This document shows, one piece after another, positions 1 to 7,043 of a stretch of 39,209 bases of DNA. The DNA is from an uncultured Alphaproteobacteria bacterium (GTDB taxonomy: Bacteria; Pseudomonadota; Alphaproteobacteria; SP197). Every line of letters starts with the position of its first letter. Within the stretch, counting starts at the first letter, position 1. Location of the stretch: the NCBI GenBank assembly GCA_958295695.1, contig OY282364.1, forward strand, positions 1 to 39,209, read 5' to 3'. The translations under genes and the position numbers were made by a program. The notes beneath the pieces were generated by a model, which was not told the DNA's origin, did no database searches, and saw only the letters and a program-made list of their open reading frames with translations.

Positions 1-9
1 GGGTCGTGC

Positions 10-270
10 ATGGATGCGGTGGAGAGAATCCGGGAATTCGCTGGAGAGGCGAATGTCGCGCTGCAGGACCTTCGCGAGGTGCTGCACGCGAACGCCGGCA
101 TGGTGTTCCCGCAAACCGACGATATAGACCGCGGAGAGGCTGCACTGAACGAGTGCGTGAAGTCGGCCCACGAGTGGATCGACGCGGCGATCGACGGCGC
201 CGGACAAATGAACATGGCGGCCGAGACCGCGCTTGAACAGGAACCCCAGGACCGACAGACCGATGGCTGA
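10..270 (+). CDS. Small acidic hypothetical protein
   Basis: An 86-residue acidic, mostly helical protein with no motif I recognise. The ATG start is followed by a continuous reading frame that overlaps the next gene by 8 bases, which is the normal junction in this element. The window begins only nine bases upstream, so its promoter and ribosome site are not visible and an upstream start cannot be excluded. Confidence 0.6.
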   Translation: MDAVERIREFAGEANVALQDLREVLHANAGMVFPQTDDIDRGEAALNECVKSAHEWIDAAIDGAGQMNMAAETALEQEPQDRQTDG

Positions 271-598
271 GAACAAAGCGGAACAGGACGCGGGCGGTTA
301 CCGCAACGATCTCGTGCGGCACAGGAAGACCGTGCGGATCGACTACGACCTGGGAATTACAAGCGACGGCATCTATATCGGCCGGAAAGATGAACCACTC
401 GATCTAGACGGGGATGGATACCCTCTGCCGGTCGGGGTGTGGGTCGACTTCCATGACGAGCGGCTCGAGGTGTGCCTGAACGGGCGGGTCATCCATCAAA
501 CCGCGCGGCTGGGCAAACGGGAGATCGAGCGGCTCCGGAGCGACATCGAAAACGCCTTCAACAACATGCCGACGGCGGACGGGGGGACCGACCGATGA
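263..598 (+). CDS. Hypothetical protein, beta-rich, acidic
   Basis: A 111-residue protein beginning MAENKAEQ. Its middle has alternating hydrophobic and charged residues (SDGIYIGRKDE, VGVWVDFHDERLEVCLNGRV), suggesting a small beta-sheet domain followed by a C-terminal helix rich in Arg and Glu. I recognise no family. The ATG at 263 lies inside the stop region of the preceding gene, and its own stop overlaps the next start (ATGA at 595), so the three genes are probably translated as a coupled unit. Confidence 0.65.
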   Translation: MAENKAEQDAGGYRNDLVRHRKTVRIDYDLGITSDGIYIGRKDEPLDLDGDGYPLPVGVWVDFHDERLEVCLNGRVIHQTARLGKREIERLRSDIENAFNNMPTADGGTDR

Positions 599-822
599 TG
601 ACGATAGAACAAGTGGAGCGCGAAGAATCGACAGCGGCATGCCTGGGCGGAACGGCCCGTGTCGTCTACCGGCCGGGGAACCGGCGGGGGAGCCTCGTCT
701 GGAACCCGTCGACGATGCGGGTCGAGCTGCAATGGGACTCGGCCGCCGCGCCGGACATCCGACCGGCGGAGTTGCTGGCCGGGTTGGAGTTCACCGGGAT
801 CGAACCGGCCGGCGAGGCGTAA
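595..822 (+). CDS. Hypothetical protein, 75 residues
   Basis: A 75-residue protein starting MMTIEQVEREES. The ATG overlaps the TGA of the upstream gene (ATGATG at 595-600), so translation is likely coupled. The middle (ARVVYRPGNRRGSLVWNPS, MRVELQWD) looks like a few beta strands. No known domain was recognised. A strong hairpin follows immediately (832-861), which could end this transcript or lead the next gene. Confidence 0.6.
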   Translation: MMTIEQVEREESTAACLGGTARVVYRPGNRRGSLVWNPSTMRVELQWDSAAAPDIRPAELLAGLEFTGIEPAGEA

Positions 823-823
823 G

Positions 824-895
824 CGAAAGACCCGCAGGGGCGGATGGCCCGCCCTCTGCGGATACGACCCGGCGCCGGTGGGAGGGCGCCGAACC
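824..895 (+). promoter_or_regulatory. Hairpin leader module (copy 1)
   Basis: A 12-bp stem: CCGCAG (832-837) plus GGGCGG (838-843) pairs with CCGCCC (849-854) plus CTGCGG (856-861), with loop ATGGC and one bulged T. It is followed by GGAGGGCGCCGAACC and the ATG of the next gene. The same arrangement recurs at 36169-36233, and in looser form at 6193-6269 and 36080-36118. It could be a terminator, an attenuator or a translation-control leader. The recurrence is seen directly and the role is inferred. Confidence 0.6.
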
Positions 896-1303
896 ATGGA
901 CCATCCTACCAACCTGGCCGACGAAACCGACGCGTTCCGGCGCGCCGTCGCTGATCTGACGGCGGCCGGCGACCGCTTCCGGCGGGCGCTCGCCCCCACG
1001 ATGGGCGACGCGCCGGTGCAGATGGATACCGCCGAGGCCATGGCGACGGCCGCGTTCGATGCGCCGTCGCTGCTGGTCGAGGGACTTCTTCTGCTGCTGC
1101 CGCTGTGCCACGTCGACGACATCCCCGGCTTGGCCCGCGGCATCCAGGCGTTCCAGGACCGCCGGCGGAAAGCGGACAAGCCGGACCCCGACGACATCCC
1201 CGAACTGGCGGCGGTGCTCAACGGCATCGCCGAGAGCATGGCCGCGGTGTATGCGGGGCGTCGTACGGCGGGTTCGGGCAACGGCGGTCCGCGGCCTCAT
1301 TGA
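896..1303 (+). CDS. LLLP-family helical protein 1
   Basis: A 135-residue protein starting MDHPTNLADETDAF. It belongs to a family with five members in this window (896, 1344, 36647, 37057, 37491). The shared pattern is a helix ending in FRRA, a variable stretch, an Ala-rich helix leading into LLLLLPL, then a DDIPGL segment and a final DIPELAAVLNGI helix. The function is unknown. The alternating hydrophobic helices suggest a helical bundle, and the LLLLLP helix may touch a membrane or form an oligomer. The start is fixed by GGAGGG 9 bases upstream. Its stop codon lies inside a lone CATTGAAG repeat core at 1295-1305. Its leader and first codons are nearly identical to those of the unrelated gene at 36234. 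Confidence 0.7.
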   Translation: MDHPTNLADETDAFRRAVADLTAAGDRFRRALAPTMGDAPVQMDTAEAMATAAFDAPSLLVEGLLLLLPLCHVDDIPGLARGIQAFQDRRRKADKPDPDDIPELAAVLNGIAESMAAVYAGRRTAGSGNGGPRPH

Positions 1304-1305
1304 AG
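1272..1305 (+). repeat. Solitary degenerate CRISPR-like repeat core
   Basis: The 13-base core GGCCTCATTGAAG, identical to the 3' part of the repeats at 2382-2558, is present at 1293-1305. The 18 bases before it do not form the hairpin seen in the other copies, so this is a degenerate or partial unit. It overlaps the last codons and stop of the preceding gene. Confidence 0.4.
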
Positions 1306-1343
1306 CGGAATCACACGCCCGGCGCGGAGGAGGCGCCGAAAAC

Positions 1344-1850
1344 ATGCCCGATTCTACCGATGCCACCAAGCGCCTGGTCCATGAGACCGCGGCGCTCCGG
1401 CGCGACGCCAACGCGCTGCAGGCGACCGCTGACCGGTTCCGCCGGGCGTGCGCCCCGACGATGCAGGGGGGGACCGGCCCGGTCCCGCCCGAGACCGCCG
1501 CCGCGCTCGGCGCGGCCGTGGTCGTGGCGCCGGCGTTGCTGACCGAGGCGCTGTATCTGTTGTTGCCGCTGGCCCGCAACGAGGACGTGCGGGGACTGCA
1601 GGACGGCATCAGGGACCTCCAGGAACGCCAGCAGGCGGCCGGGTCGCCGATGCCGGACGACGTTCCGGCGTTGGTCGCGCTGCTCAACGGCATCAGCAAG
1701 TCCATGGTCGCGCTGGAAGCGGAACGCCCTCCGGAGACCGACGAGGGGCGGGTGCTGCGGGCCGGGGCGGCGGCTGTGAAGGACCCGCACTGGCGGCGGC
1801 GGTTCTCGAAAGCCGCGGACGAGGCGGACGCGGAAGGCGGCGGGAGTTGA
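1344..1850 (+). CDS. LLLP-family helical protein 2
   Basis: A 168-residue paralogue of the gene at 896 (shared ADRFRRA.APTM near residue 35, then APALLTEALYLLLPLARNEDV and DDVPALVALLNGI). It has an extra basic/acidic C-terminal tail. The function is unknown. GGAGG 9-13 bases upstream fixes the ATG. It is notable because bases 1508-1548, coding for the GAAVVVAPALLTEA helix, match the first spacer of the CRISPR-like array at 2414-2454 at 35 of 41 positions. It overlaps the next gene at TTGA. Confidence 0.7.
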   Translation: MPDSTDATKRLVHETAALRRDANALQATADRFRRACAPTMQGGTGPVPPETAAALGAAVVVAPALLTEALYLLLPLARNEDVRGLQDGIRDLQERQQAAGSPMPDDVPALVALLNGISKSMVALEAERPPETDEGRVLRAGAAAVKDPHWRRRFSKAADEADAEGGGS

Positions 1851-2320
1851 GCGGGCCGGGGAGGTTGTGGCCGGGCGGGCGGCTGAAGCGGATCCAGATA
1901 CAACGGCGGACCCCGGACGCGCCGACGTGGCACACGCTGAGGCTCGCGGTCCCCCGCGGTCCGGACGCGGGCGTGCTCGCCGTCATTGTGGCCGTCTACG
2001 GCCACGGCCCGGGTACGGCGGAGGCGGTCCGGCGCGGCCGGAAGGTGAAGCTGCCGGAGACGCTCGTCGGACACGTCGCCGTCCTGTCCGCCGAATCCCA
2101 GGACCCGGCCGCCGACGAGCGTGGGGTGCTGTATGTCGATGTCCACCAGCACCCGGCGCTCGAACAGCCGGACGCGGACCGCTTCTACCGCGCGGTGCTC
2201 GCCGCAGTGCTGCACACGATCCTGCCGGCGACCGGCGCGCGCGTGGTCACCGAGGACGGCGACGACGTCGCGCTCGAGGTCATGCTGGCGATCGGGCGGA
2301 CGACAGGGGGCGTCCAGTGA
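1847..2320 (+). CDS. Hypothetical protein with TTG start
   Basis: A 157-residue protein of unknown family. Its start is inferred as TTG at 1847, overlapping the TGA of the previous gene, with GGCGGGAG just upstream. A later TTG at 1865 is possible. The N-terminal 40 residues are basic. The rest alternates strands and helices (VLAVIVAVYGHG, ARVVTEDGDDVALEVMLAIG) like a small alpha/beta domain. It ends 61 bases before the CRISPR-like array, so read-through from this operon would transcribe that array. Confidence 0.55.
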   Translation: MSGPGRLWPGGRLKRIQIQRRTPDAPTWHTLRLAVPRGPDAGVLAVIVAVYGHGPGTAEAVRRGRKVKLPETLVGHVAVLSAESQDPAADERGVLYVDVHQHPALEQPDADRFYRAVLAAVLHTILPATGARVVTEDGDDVALEVMLAIGRTTGGVQ

Positions 2321-2381
2321 ACCCGGCCCGCGGTCCCGCGTGGTATCGTGCGGCGGGTCAGCGGGTTGCTGCGGGTCAGCC

Positions 2382-2628
2382 GTTCCGGCCCTCCGGGGTC
2401 GGCCTCATTGAAGCGGCACGGCCGCTGTCGTGGTGCCGGCGTTGCTGACCGGGCGTTCCGGCCCTCCGGGGTCGGCCTCATTGAAGCCGCGCCCGGCGTT
2501 CACGGCCCCTCTGTTCGTAGAGAGTCGTTCCGGCCCTTCGGGGTCGGCCTCATTGAAGTGATGCGAGCGTCGCGGGCTACCTGGGCGTCGATACGTCTCG
2601 TTCCGGCCCTCCGGGGCCGGCCTCATTG
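2382..2628 (+). CRISPR. CRISPR-like mini-array A, 4 repeats
   Basis: Four 32-base units at 2382-2413, 2455-2486, 2527-2558 and 2600-2628 have spacers of 41, 40 and 41 bases. Each unit reads GTTC, a hairpin (CCGGCCC-TCCG-GGGTCGG, with TTCG loop in unit 3 and a fully paired GGGCCGG arm in unit 4), then CCTCATTGAAG. Unit 4 has lost its end (CATTGCCC), as leader-distal repeats often do, so the array probably reads left to right. No cas gene is present anywhere in the window. The 61 bases upstream are GC-rich rather than a typical AT-rich leader. Confidence 0.75.
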
Positions 2629-2661
2629 CCCCGGCGCGGGCGTCCTGATACCGTGCCGGGG

Positions 2662-3060
2662 ATGGACGCCTTCCTGCAGTGGCTCACGCCGGCCGTCGTT
2701 CTCGCGGTGTTCGCCTGGCTCCGCGCCGACATCCGCAACCTCAAGACGGACATCGACAAGCGGTTCGACGGATTCAAGACGGACATCGACAAGCGGTTCG
2801 ACGGTGTTGACAAGCGGTTCGACGGGTTCAAGACGGACATCGACAAGCGGTTCGACGGTGTTGACAAGCGGTTCGACGGCATCAACGCACGGTTCGACGG
2901 CGTGAACGCGCGGATCGACGGCGTGAACGCCTCCGTCAACGCCCGGATCGACAACGCGGTCCGGGAACTGCGGTCCGACATCGCCGGCGTGAACGCGCGG
3001 ATCGACGCTGTCCTGCTGGCCGACCGCGACCGCGGCCGGCAGGACCGGGGAGCCGCCTGA
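2662..3060 (+). CDS. Membrane-anchored coiled-coil protein with repeats
   Basis: A 132-residue protein. Residues 5-20 (LQWLTPAVVLAVFAWL) form one hydrophobic helix, likely an N-terminal membrane anchor. The rest is a long heptad-like repeat, DIDKRFDG(F/V) changing to VNARIDG, predicted to be a coiled coil, ending in a short basic tail. The DNA encoding the DKRFDG units is tandemly repeated (about 2742-2880), so the length probably changes by slippage or recombination. It starts 34 bases after the CRISPR-like array and overlaps its paralogue downstream at TGATG. The function is unknown. Confidence 0.7.
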   Translation: MDAFLQWLTPAVVLAVFAWLRADIRNLKTDIDKRFDGFKTDIDKRFDGVDKRFDGFKTDIDKRFDGVDKRFDGINARFDGVNARIDGVNASVNARIDNAVRELRSDIAGVNARIDAVLLADRDRGRQDRGAA

Positions 3061-3278
3061 TGGAAGCCTTCCTGCAGTGGCTCACGCCCGGGCTCGTCGT
3101 CGCCGTGTACGCTGCGCTGCGGGCCGATCTCCGCGGGGTCAACGCGCGGATCGACGACGTGAACAACTCCGTGAACGCCCGGATCGACAACGCGGTCCGC
3201 GATCTGCGGACCGTCATCGCCGGCGTGAACACGCGGATCGACGCCGTCCTGCTGGCGGACCGCAACCGCCCGCGGTAG
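3060..3278 (+). CDS. Short membrane coiled-coil paralogue
   Basis: A 72-residue shortened copy of the preceding protein. The N-terminus MEAFLQWLTPGLVVAVYAAL is a likely membrane helix, followed by NARIDDVNNSVNARIDNAVRDLR as a coiled coil and an ending AVLLADRNRPR that matches the paralogue's end. It lacks the DKRFDG repeat block. The TGATG overlap with the upstream copy points to a local duplication. A partial repeat unit (3280-3306) follows the stop codon. Confidence 0.65.
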   Translation: MEAFLQWLTPGLVVAVYAALRADLRGVNARIDDVNNSVNARIDNAVRDLRTVIAGVNTRIDAVLLADRNRPR

Positions 3279-3279
3279 C

Positions 3280-3330
3280 GGTCCGCCCCGAGGGGCGGCC
3301 TCATCCCCCGGCCGGGTAGTACCGGCCGGG
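3280..3330 (+). repeat. Degenerate repeat plus second hairpin
   Basis: CCGCCC-CGAG-GGGCGG followed by CCTCAT (3283-3304) matches the hairpin-plus-CCTCAT design of the CRISPR-like repeats, but the TTGAAG end is replaced by CCCC. It is followed by CCGGCCGG-GTAGTA-CCGGCCGG, a second perfect hairpin. Together they could end the upstream transcript. No other unit follows at 72 bases. The stretch up to 3434 holds no gene I can support. Confidence 0.4.
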
Positions 3331-3434
3331 ATCCCACCACCCGCCGTCCCGCAGCACCTGCACGAAAATCCCCAACCCCGCCTCGTGCACCCGTCCGTTC
3401 GGTTCAGTCCCGTGTAATTTACGCCTGATGTTCG

Positions 3435-3443
3435 TGATACAAT
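3435..3443 (+). promoter_or_regulatory. Extended -10 promoter, near-leaderless
   Basis: TGATACAAT is an extended -10 (TG-n-TACAAT, hexamer 3438-3443) in a locally AT-rich patch. The ATG of the next gene is at 3453, so transcription should start within a few bases of the start codon and give a leaderless or nearly leaderless message. No good -35 is visible, which extended -10 promoters tolerate. Confidence 0.5.
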
Positions 3444-3452
3444 CATCATCTG

Positions 3453-3689
3453 ATGACTGACACTGGAATGGGCGAGGTGCTGCATGTCAGGTTGAGCGGC
3501 ACCATGGCAGCGAGACTGAGTGCATGCGCGCGCGCGCAAGGGGTGAAACCGTCTGAAGCGGTGAGGATGGCGTTGGTCGCGTGGTGCGAGAGGGCTGAGC
3601 AAATCGAGTCGCGCCGGCTCCGGCTGGCGCGGCAGCGGGCCGAGGCGGAGGCGGAGGTCGAGCCCGAGGGCGGCGGAGAACAGGGCTGA
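3453..3689 (+). CDS. Ribbon-helix-helix (CopG-like) DNA-binding protein
   Basis: A 78-residue protein. Residues 8-14 (EVLHVRL) fit the beta strand, MAARLSACARAQG the first helix, and KPSEAVRMALVAWCER the second helix of a ribbon-helix-helix fold. Such proteins are dimeric and usually repress their own operon or control plasmid copy number or partition. A charged helical tail follows. Translation appears leaderless from the promoter at 3435-3443. It leads an operon that includes the adenine methyltransferase. The family call rests on pattern only. Confidence 0.6.
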   Translation: MTDTGMGEVLHVRLSGTMAARLSACARAQGVKPSEAVRMALVAWCERAEQIESRRLRLARQRAEAEAEVEPEGGGEQG

Positions 3690-3699
3690 AGAGGCGCCG

Positions 3700-3909
3700 A
3701 TGGCGAACGACAGACGTGCGGCGGCGGACGCGGACCGGACCGCGGAGGGATGGCGGGAAGCCACACGGCGGGCCGCCGCACGGACGACGCAGAGCCGACA
3801 AGCGCTCGACGCGCTGAAGGCGGGCGGGCGCAGGCTGGACTCCGGCGACCTGGACGGCGCGCTGCGCCGCGTGACCGAGGCGCGCCGGCTGGTGGAGGGG
3901 GGACGGTGA
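3700..3909 (+). CDS. Small charged helical protein
   Basis: A 69-residue, Arg/Ala-rich, almost wholly helical protein (ATRRAAARTTQSRQALDALK, then DGALRRVTEARRLVEG). No family was recognised. The GAGGCGCCG just upstream resembles the ribosome site used at 1344 and 12993. It overlaps the methyltransferase gene by four bases (GTGA at 3906), so it may be translated with it. Confidence 0.6.
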   Translation: MANDRRAAADADRTAEGWREATRRAAARTTQSRQALDALKAGGRRLDSGDLDGALRRVTEARRLVEGGR

Positions 3910-4466
3910 CGGACGGGAGACTGCCGGGGTTCGAAACCGACGGCGCGGGCGGGGTCCGCGATCAGTGGTACACCCCGGATTACATCCTGGACGCGGCGCG
4001 GGCGGCGCTCGGCGGGGAGTTCGACCTTGACCCCGCGAGCTGCGCCGAGGCGCAGAAGCGGGTCCGGGCGACGCGATGGCACTCGCCCGCGGACGACGGG
4101 CTGGCGGCGCCGTGGTCCGCCCGGCGGGTGTGGTTGAACCCACCCTACAGCAACCCCGAGCCTTGGATCGACCGGTTGGTCGACGGCTGGCGGACCGGCG
4201 CGGTCGGGAGCGGCGCGATCATCCTCAACGCGACGTCGGCGCTGGGGAACAAGTACTCCCCGCGGCTGCTGGAAGCGGTTCCGCTGATGGCGACCGTGCG
4301 GCGCCGCGTCGAGTTCATACCGGGGCCGGGTATCAAGAAAGCGGACGGGGGGAGGGACGCGAGCGTGATCGCGGTCGGCGGGCGGGAATTGGACAGGGAC
4401 GTAGCGACGCACGAACTGGCCGCAGTCGGCATCGTGTGGCGGCGGGAGAGCGGAGGGGAGTTGTGA
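3906..4466 (+). CDS. Phage-type DNA N6-adenine methyltransferase
   Basis: A 186-residue enzyme expected to transfer methyl from S-adenosylmethionine to N6 of adenine in DNA. It shows the layout of the phage Dam-like family: WYTPDYILD near residue 21, FDLDPAS (39-45) for cofactor binding, the catalytic NPPYS (78-82), then a substrate domain with GGRDASVIAVGGRE. Length fits the family. It starts at GTG, overlapping the upstream stop. No matching restriction enzyme is adjacent, so it probably marks the element's own DNA or shields it from host restriction. Confidence 0.85.
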   Translation: MTDGRLPGFETDGAGGVRDQWYTPDYILDAARAALGGEFDLDPASCAEAQKRVRATRWHSPADDGLAAPWSARRVWLNPPYSNPEPWIDRLVDGWRTGAVGSGAIILNATSALGNKYSPRLLEAVPLMATVRRRVEFIPGPGIKKADGGRDASVIAVGGRELDRDVATHELAAVGIVWRRESGGEL

Positions 4467-4900
4467 GACTGGCTGTAACGGTGACGCAGGACGATATCGA
4501 CGGCGGGCGAACCAGCGATCAACATCGCTGCGCTTTCAACTTGGCGCTGAACCGGAGCGCCCGCGGGGCCGGACTGTGCGGGTTCTCCACCTGCCACCCG
4601 GACTCGCTTTCATTCATCGCACGGGACGGCGACGGGCGGGAAGAGCGGCACTTCTCATCGGAGGTTCCGAAAGAGGTAGAGGCGTTCATCGAACTCTTCG
4701 ACGTCCACCGGGGGATACGGAAGAACATCCGTTACACGCCCAAGGCGCTGAGGGAGATCCGCAGGATACGCCGTACAGGACCGCCGCGGCCGTTCAGCAC
4801 GGTGTTGGACTTCCCGACTCTGCAACCCGCCCCGACGCGCGCCGGGGGGCGGGGATCGGCGGACGACCCGGCGCGAAGGATGGATTTGACATGGGGATGA
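4463..4900 (+). CDS. Hypothetical protein, 145 residues
   Basis: It starts at GTG (4463), overlapping the methyltransferase stop, with GGAGGGGAG upstream. N-terminal half: LAVTVTQDDIDGGRTSDQHRC, then a Cys pair (GLCGFSTCHPDS). Middle: EVEAFIELFDVHRGIRK, which is helical. The C-terminal 30 residues are rich in Pro, Arg and Gly and probably disordered. I recognise no family. Its place in the methyltransferase operon suggests a DNA-related accessory role, which is inference only. Confidence 0.6.
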   Translation: MRLAVTVTQDDIDGGRTSDQHRCAFNLALNRSARGAGLCGFSTCHPDSLSFIARDGDGREERHFSSEVPKEVEAFIELFDVHRGIRKNIRYTPKALREIRRIRRTGPPRPFSTVLDFPTLQPAPTRAGGRGSADDPARRMDLTWG

Positions 4901-5223
4901 CGAGAGACGAATACGTCAAGTTCTCGACGGCGAAGATGCGGGCGGAACTGGAGAAGATTGCGCCGGCCGTCGCGGAGTCGCGGAGCCTGCTGGACGAGAT
5001 CGACGCGGCTTCCAATAGGGGCGACACGGCGCGGGTGAAGGCGGCGGAGGAGCAAGTAAGCGCGTTGATCGGGCAGGCGTTCTCTTTAGGCGACCACGAC
5101 GACACGACGGATGACACCTTCGGGACTGAGCGGTTGGGGCGGTTGGTGAACATCGGCCGACATCTGCACTGGTCGTGCGACCCCGCCGCGGCGGACGAAG
5201 CACGGGCGGCGGCGGGTGCATGA
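4891..5223 (+). CDS. Hypothetical helical protein, 110 residues
   Basis: It begins MGMTRDEYVKF. An in-frame ATG at 4897 is an alternative start. Residues 15-65 are charged helices (MRAELEKIAPAVAESRSLLD, DTARVKAAEEQVSALIGQAF) likely to form a coiled coil. The tail contains GRLVNIGRHLHWSCDPAAAD. No domain was recognised. It overlaps both neighbours by a few bases. Confidence 0.55.
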   Translation: MGMTRDEYVKFSTAKMRAELEKIAPAVAESRSLLDEIDAASNRGDTARVKAAEEQVSALIGQAFSLGDHDDTTDDTFGTERLGRLVNIGRHLHWSCDPAAADEARAAAGA

Positions 5224-5696
5224 CCCGGCGCGGGACGGGGGGCACGATGACACAACCCAAAGATGCGGGCGACGGCGCGGATCGAAACGAATCTCCGCCG
5301 CGGCTGGAACCGATCTCGTCAACCGAGATACGGCGGCGGCTGGCGCGGCTTCCGGACGCCAAGGCGTGGCTGAAGGGATTCAACCGTATCGACAAGGCGC
5401 GCCGGCGCATGGGTATCCCGCGGGCGGATGCGCACAGAGGCAACGGAGCCCTCTGGGCGGGGATGAACACGCCGGGCGGATACGGTACCGCCTGGTGCAG
5501 CCGGGGCGTGGCGGAGGCGGATACGGGCGTGGATCTGTCGGGCTGGTGCGGCGGGAAGGGCGCAACGCTCCAGGAGGACGCCGCCATGGACGGCATCCTC
5601 TACGACATGTGCGGCGGGCTGTACGAGCATGAGTGGGAGCCCGGCCGCTTCGAGAACGTCATCAAGAAGCGCGGCCCGCTGACCCCGCTCATGTAG
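5220..5696 (+). CDS. Hypothetical protein, 158 residues
   Basis: The ATG at 5220 overlaps the preceding stop. A second ATG at 5247 with GGGGGGC upstream would give 149 residues and may be the true start. The N-terminal third is basic and helical (EIRRRLARLPDAKAWLKGFNR). The C-terminal part is Gly/Trp/Cys-rich (YGTAWCSRG, LSGWCGGKG, YDMCGGLYEHEWEPG) and ends FENVIKKRGPL. No known family was identified. The paired Trp-Cys motifs could bind metal. Confidence 0.55.
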   Translation: MTRRGTGGTMTQPKDAGDGADRNESPPRLEPISSTEIRRRLARLPDAKAWLKGFNRIDKARRRMGIPRADAHRGNGALWAGMNTPGGYGTAWCSRGVAEADTGVDLSGWCGGKGATLQEDAAMDGILYDMCGGLYEHEWEPGRFENVIKKRGPLTPLM

Positions 5697-5763
5697 GCGG
5701 AAGAGGTGTGGCAACCCAGGGCGGCCGCGGACTCCCGCCGCGCATCTTCAGGAAGACGAGAGC

Positions 5764-6195
5764 ATGCCCGACAACGCCGAAGCCCGTGCGCGAGAGGTGC
5801 TCGCGGAACTGGCCGACGAGCTGGCCGACAACCCCCGCGTCCGGAAGGTCATCGACGACGCGGTGCAGAAACTCGCTGGGCGGCCGTGTAGGCCGCACTG
5901 GTGGAAGACCCCGGAGATCGGCGACGACGAGTTGACCTGCGCCGAGTGCGGGCGCAGCATGCGGTTCAGCGAGATCAACTCCGATGTCCGCGCAAGCGTC
6001 GTGAACGGTTACGAACGGCGGCACGGCCGCGAAGCCGGCCGGGCGTTCTCGGAAGCCTACTTCGCAGCCGACAGGGACCACAGCGACCGGATTGGGTTCA
6101 ACAAGAACCGGTATCAGTCCGCGGAGGCGGCGATGCCGCGGAGATCGTTCGACGACGAGGCGGCGGAACGCAGGCGGAAGCTTTACGGCGGTTGA
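5764..6195 (+). CDS. Hypothetical protein with one CxxC
   Basis: A 143-residue protein: an acidic N-terminal helix (ARAREVLAELADELADNP), then PHWWKTPEIGDDELTCAECGRSM with a single CxxC and possible His/Cys partners, then a long charged helical half. A partial zinc site is plausible but not certain. The function is unknown. The 67 bases before it hold no supportable gene. Confidence 0.55.
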   Translation: MPDNAEARAREVLAELADELADNPRVRKVIDDAVQKLAGRPCRPHWWKTPEIGDDELTCAECGRSMRFSEINSDVRASVVNGYERRHGREAGRAFSEAYFAADRDHSDRIGFNKNRYQSAEAAMPRRSFDDEAAERRRKLYGG

Positions 6196-6269
6196 AGAAC
6201 CCGCAGGGCGGGGCAGGACCGCCCCGGACCCCGCGGTTGGTGTGCGGCGCGCAGGAGGGCGCCGACCCC
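6193..6269 (+). promoter_or_regulatory. Hairpin leader module (copy 2)
   Basis: Inner stem GGGCGG (6206-6211) pairs with CCGCCC (6219-6224). Outer CCGC (6201-6204) pairs with GCGG (6233-6236). It is followed by AGGAGGGCGCCGACCCC and the next ATG at 6270. The arrangement matches the leaders at 824-895 and 36169-36233 but is more diverged. Confidence 0.45.
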
Positions 6270-6698
6270 ATGAGCGCGAATCCGTTTCAACCCACGCCCC
6301 ACAAAGGGGCGGCACGCGAATCCTATCCTACCCCACACGGCCGGGACACCCGGCCGGCGACCTGCATCGACTGCCGCGGACCCCGCGGCCCCGAACGCGA
6401 AGCGGCCGGCAAGTGGCGCTGCTCATCCTGCGCCGCGGCCGCGGCCGAACGCCGGAAGCAGCCGCCGAAGCCCACCATCGTGACATGGTGCCCCGAGCCC
6501 GGATGCGGCCGGTCCGGCATGCGCCGGCCGGATGAACCGCTCGATGAGACCTGCCGGTACTGCGGGGCGGGCGAGGTGCGCATGAAGCGGTTCCCGACCC
6601 GCACGCAGGCACGCGCCTTCATGACCGGGAAGCAGGCGGAGCGGGCGAGGGCGGGGAGCCGGGGAGAGACGCGCGGCGAACCGGCACAACGGACTTGA
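6270..6698 (+). CDS. Double zinc-ribbon-like protein
   Basis: A 142-residue protein with two Cys clusters: CIDC...CSSC (residues about 33-54) and CPEPGC...CRYCG (about 75-100). Each fits a four-Cys zinc site. Flanks are basic, and the C-terminus is Arg-rich. Such proteins commonly bind nucleic acid, but no named family was recognised. AGGAGGG upstream supports the ATG. It lies directly before the replication block. Confidence 0.6.
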   Translation: MSANPFQPTPHKGAARESYPTPHGRDTRPATCIDCRGPRGPEREAAGKWRCSSCAAAAAERRKQPPKPTIVTWCPEPGCGRSGMRRPDEPLDETCRYCGAGEVRMKRFPTRTQARAFMTGKQAERARAGSRGETRGEPAQRT

Positions 6699-6728
6699 GC
6701 GGGTGGAGATCAGGAATCCGTCAGGCGG

Positions 6729-7043
6729 ATGGTATCCGACCGAACAGGTGTCCGACCGGACAGGTATCCGCCCGGACCGGTGGCGGCGGTGACCGGCTGC
6801 CGGCTCTGCGGCCAGTTGAAGCGGTTCGCGTCCTCGTGGAACGAGGACGCGGCTTCCTGCGGGTGCTGCGCCGACGCCCGATCCGGGATACCGGCGCCGG
6901 ATTGGCCCGAGGACCACCCGGCGCGGACCGGGGAGGCGTCCCCGGGATTCGCGGACGGACTGACGGACGCGGACCGGGCGCGGCTGACGCCCGAACCGCG
7001 GGGATCTGGAGCGGCGGAACTCGAAAACGGAGACTTCCCATGA
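6729..7043 (+). CDS. Small Cys-rich protein before RepA-like ATPase
   Basis: Up to 104 residues. Cys motifs: CRLCGQ and CGCCAD, probably one zinc site. The C-terminal half is acidic and Pro-rich. The start is uncertain: ATG at 6729 would place three 16-bp tandem repeats (6731-6778) inside the gene, whereas GTG at 6780 would leave them upstream as regulatory DNA. It overlaps the ATPase gene by four bases. Confidence 0.5.
   Translation: MVSDRTGVRPDRYPPGPVAAVTGCRLCGQLKRFASSWNEDAASCGCCADARSGIPAPDWPEDHPARTGEASPGFADGLTDADRARLTPEPRGSGAAELENGDFP
6731..6778 (+). repeat. Three 16-bp tandem repeats
   Basis: Three contiguous units at 6731, 6747 and 6763 follow the pattern GGTrTCCGmCCGrACm (units GGTATCCGACCGAACA, GGTGTCCGACCGGACA, GGTATCCGCCCGGACC). 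They precede the replication genes and could be protein-binding iterons. If translation starts at 6729, they code for part of a protein. Confidence 0.5.

Noticed and set aside
2559..2599. Third spacer of array A sharing about 12 bases with the methyltransferase GGRDASV region
   Set aside because: The match stops after the first third of the spacer. Short matches of this length are expected in GC-rich DNA.
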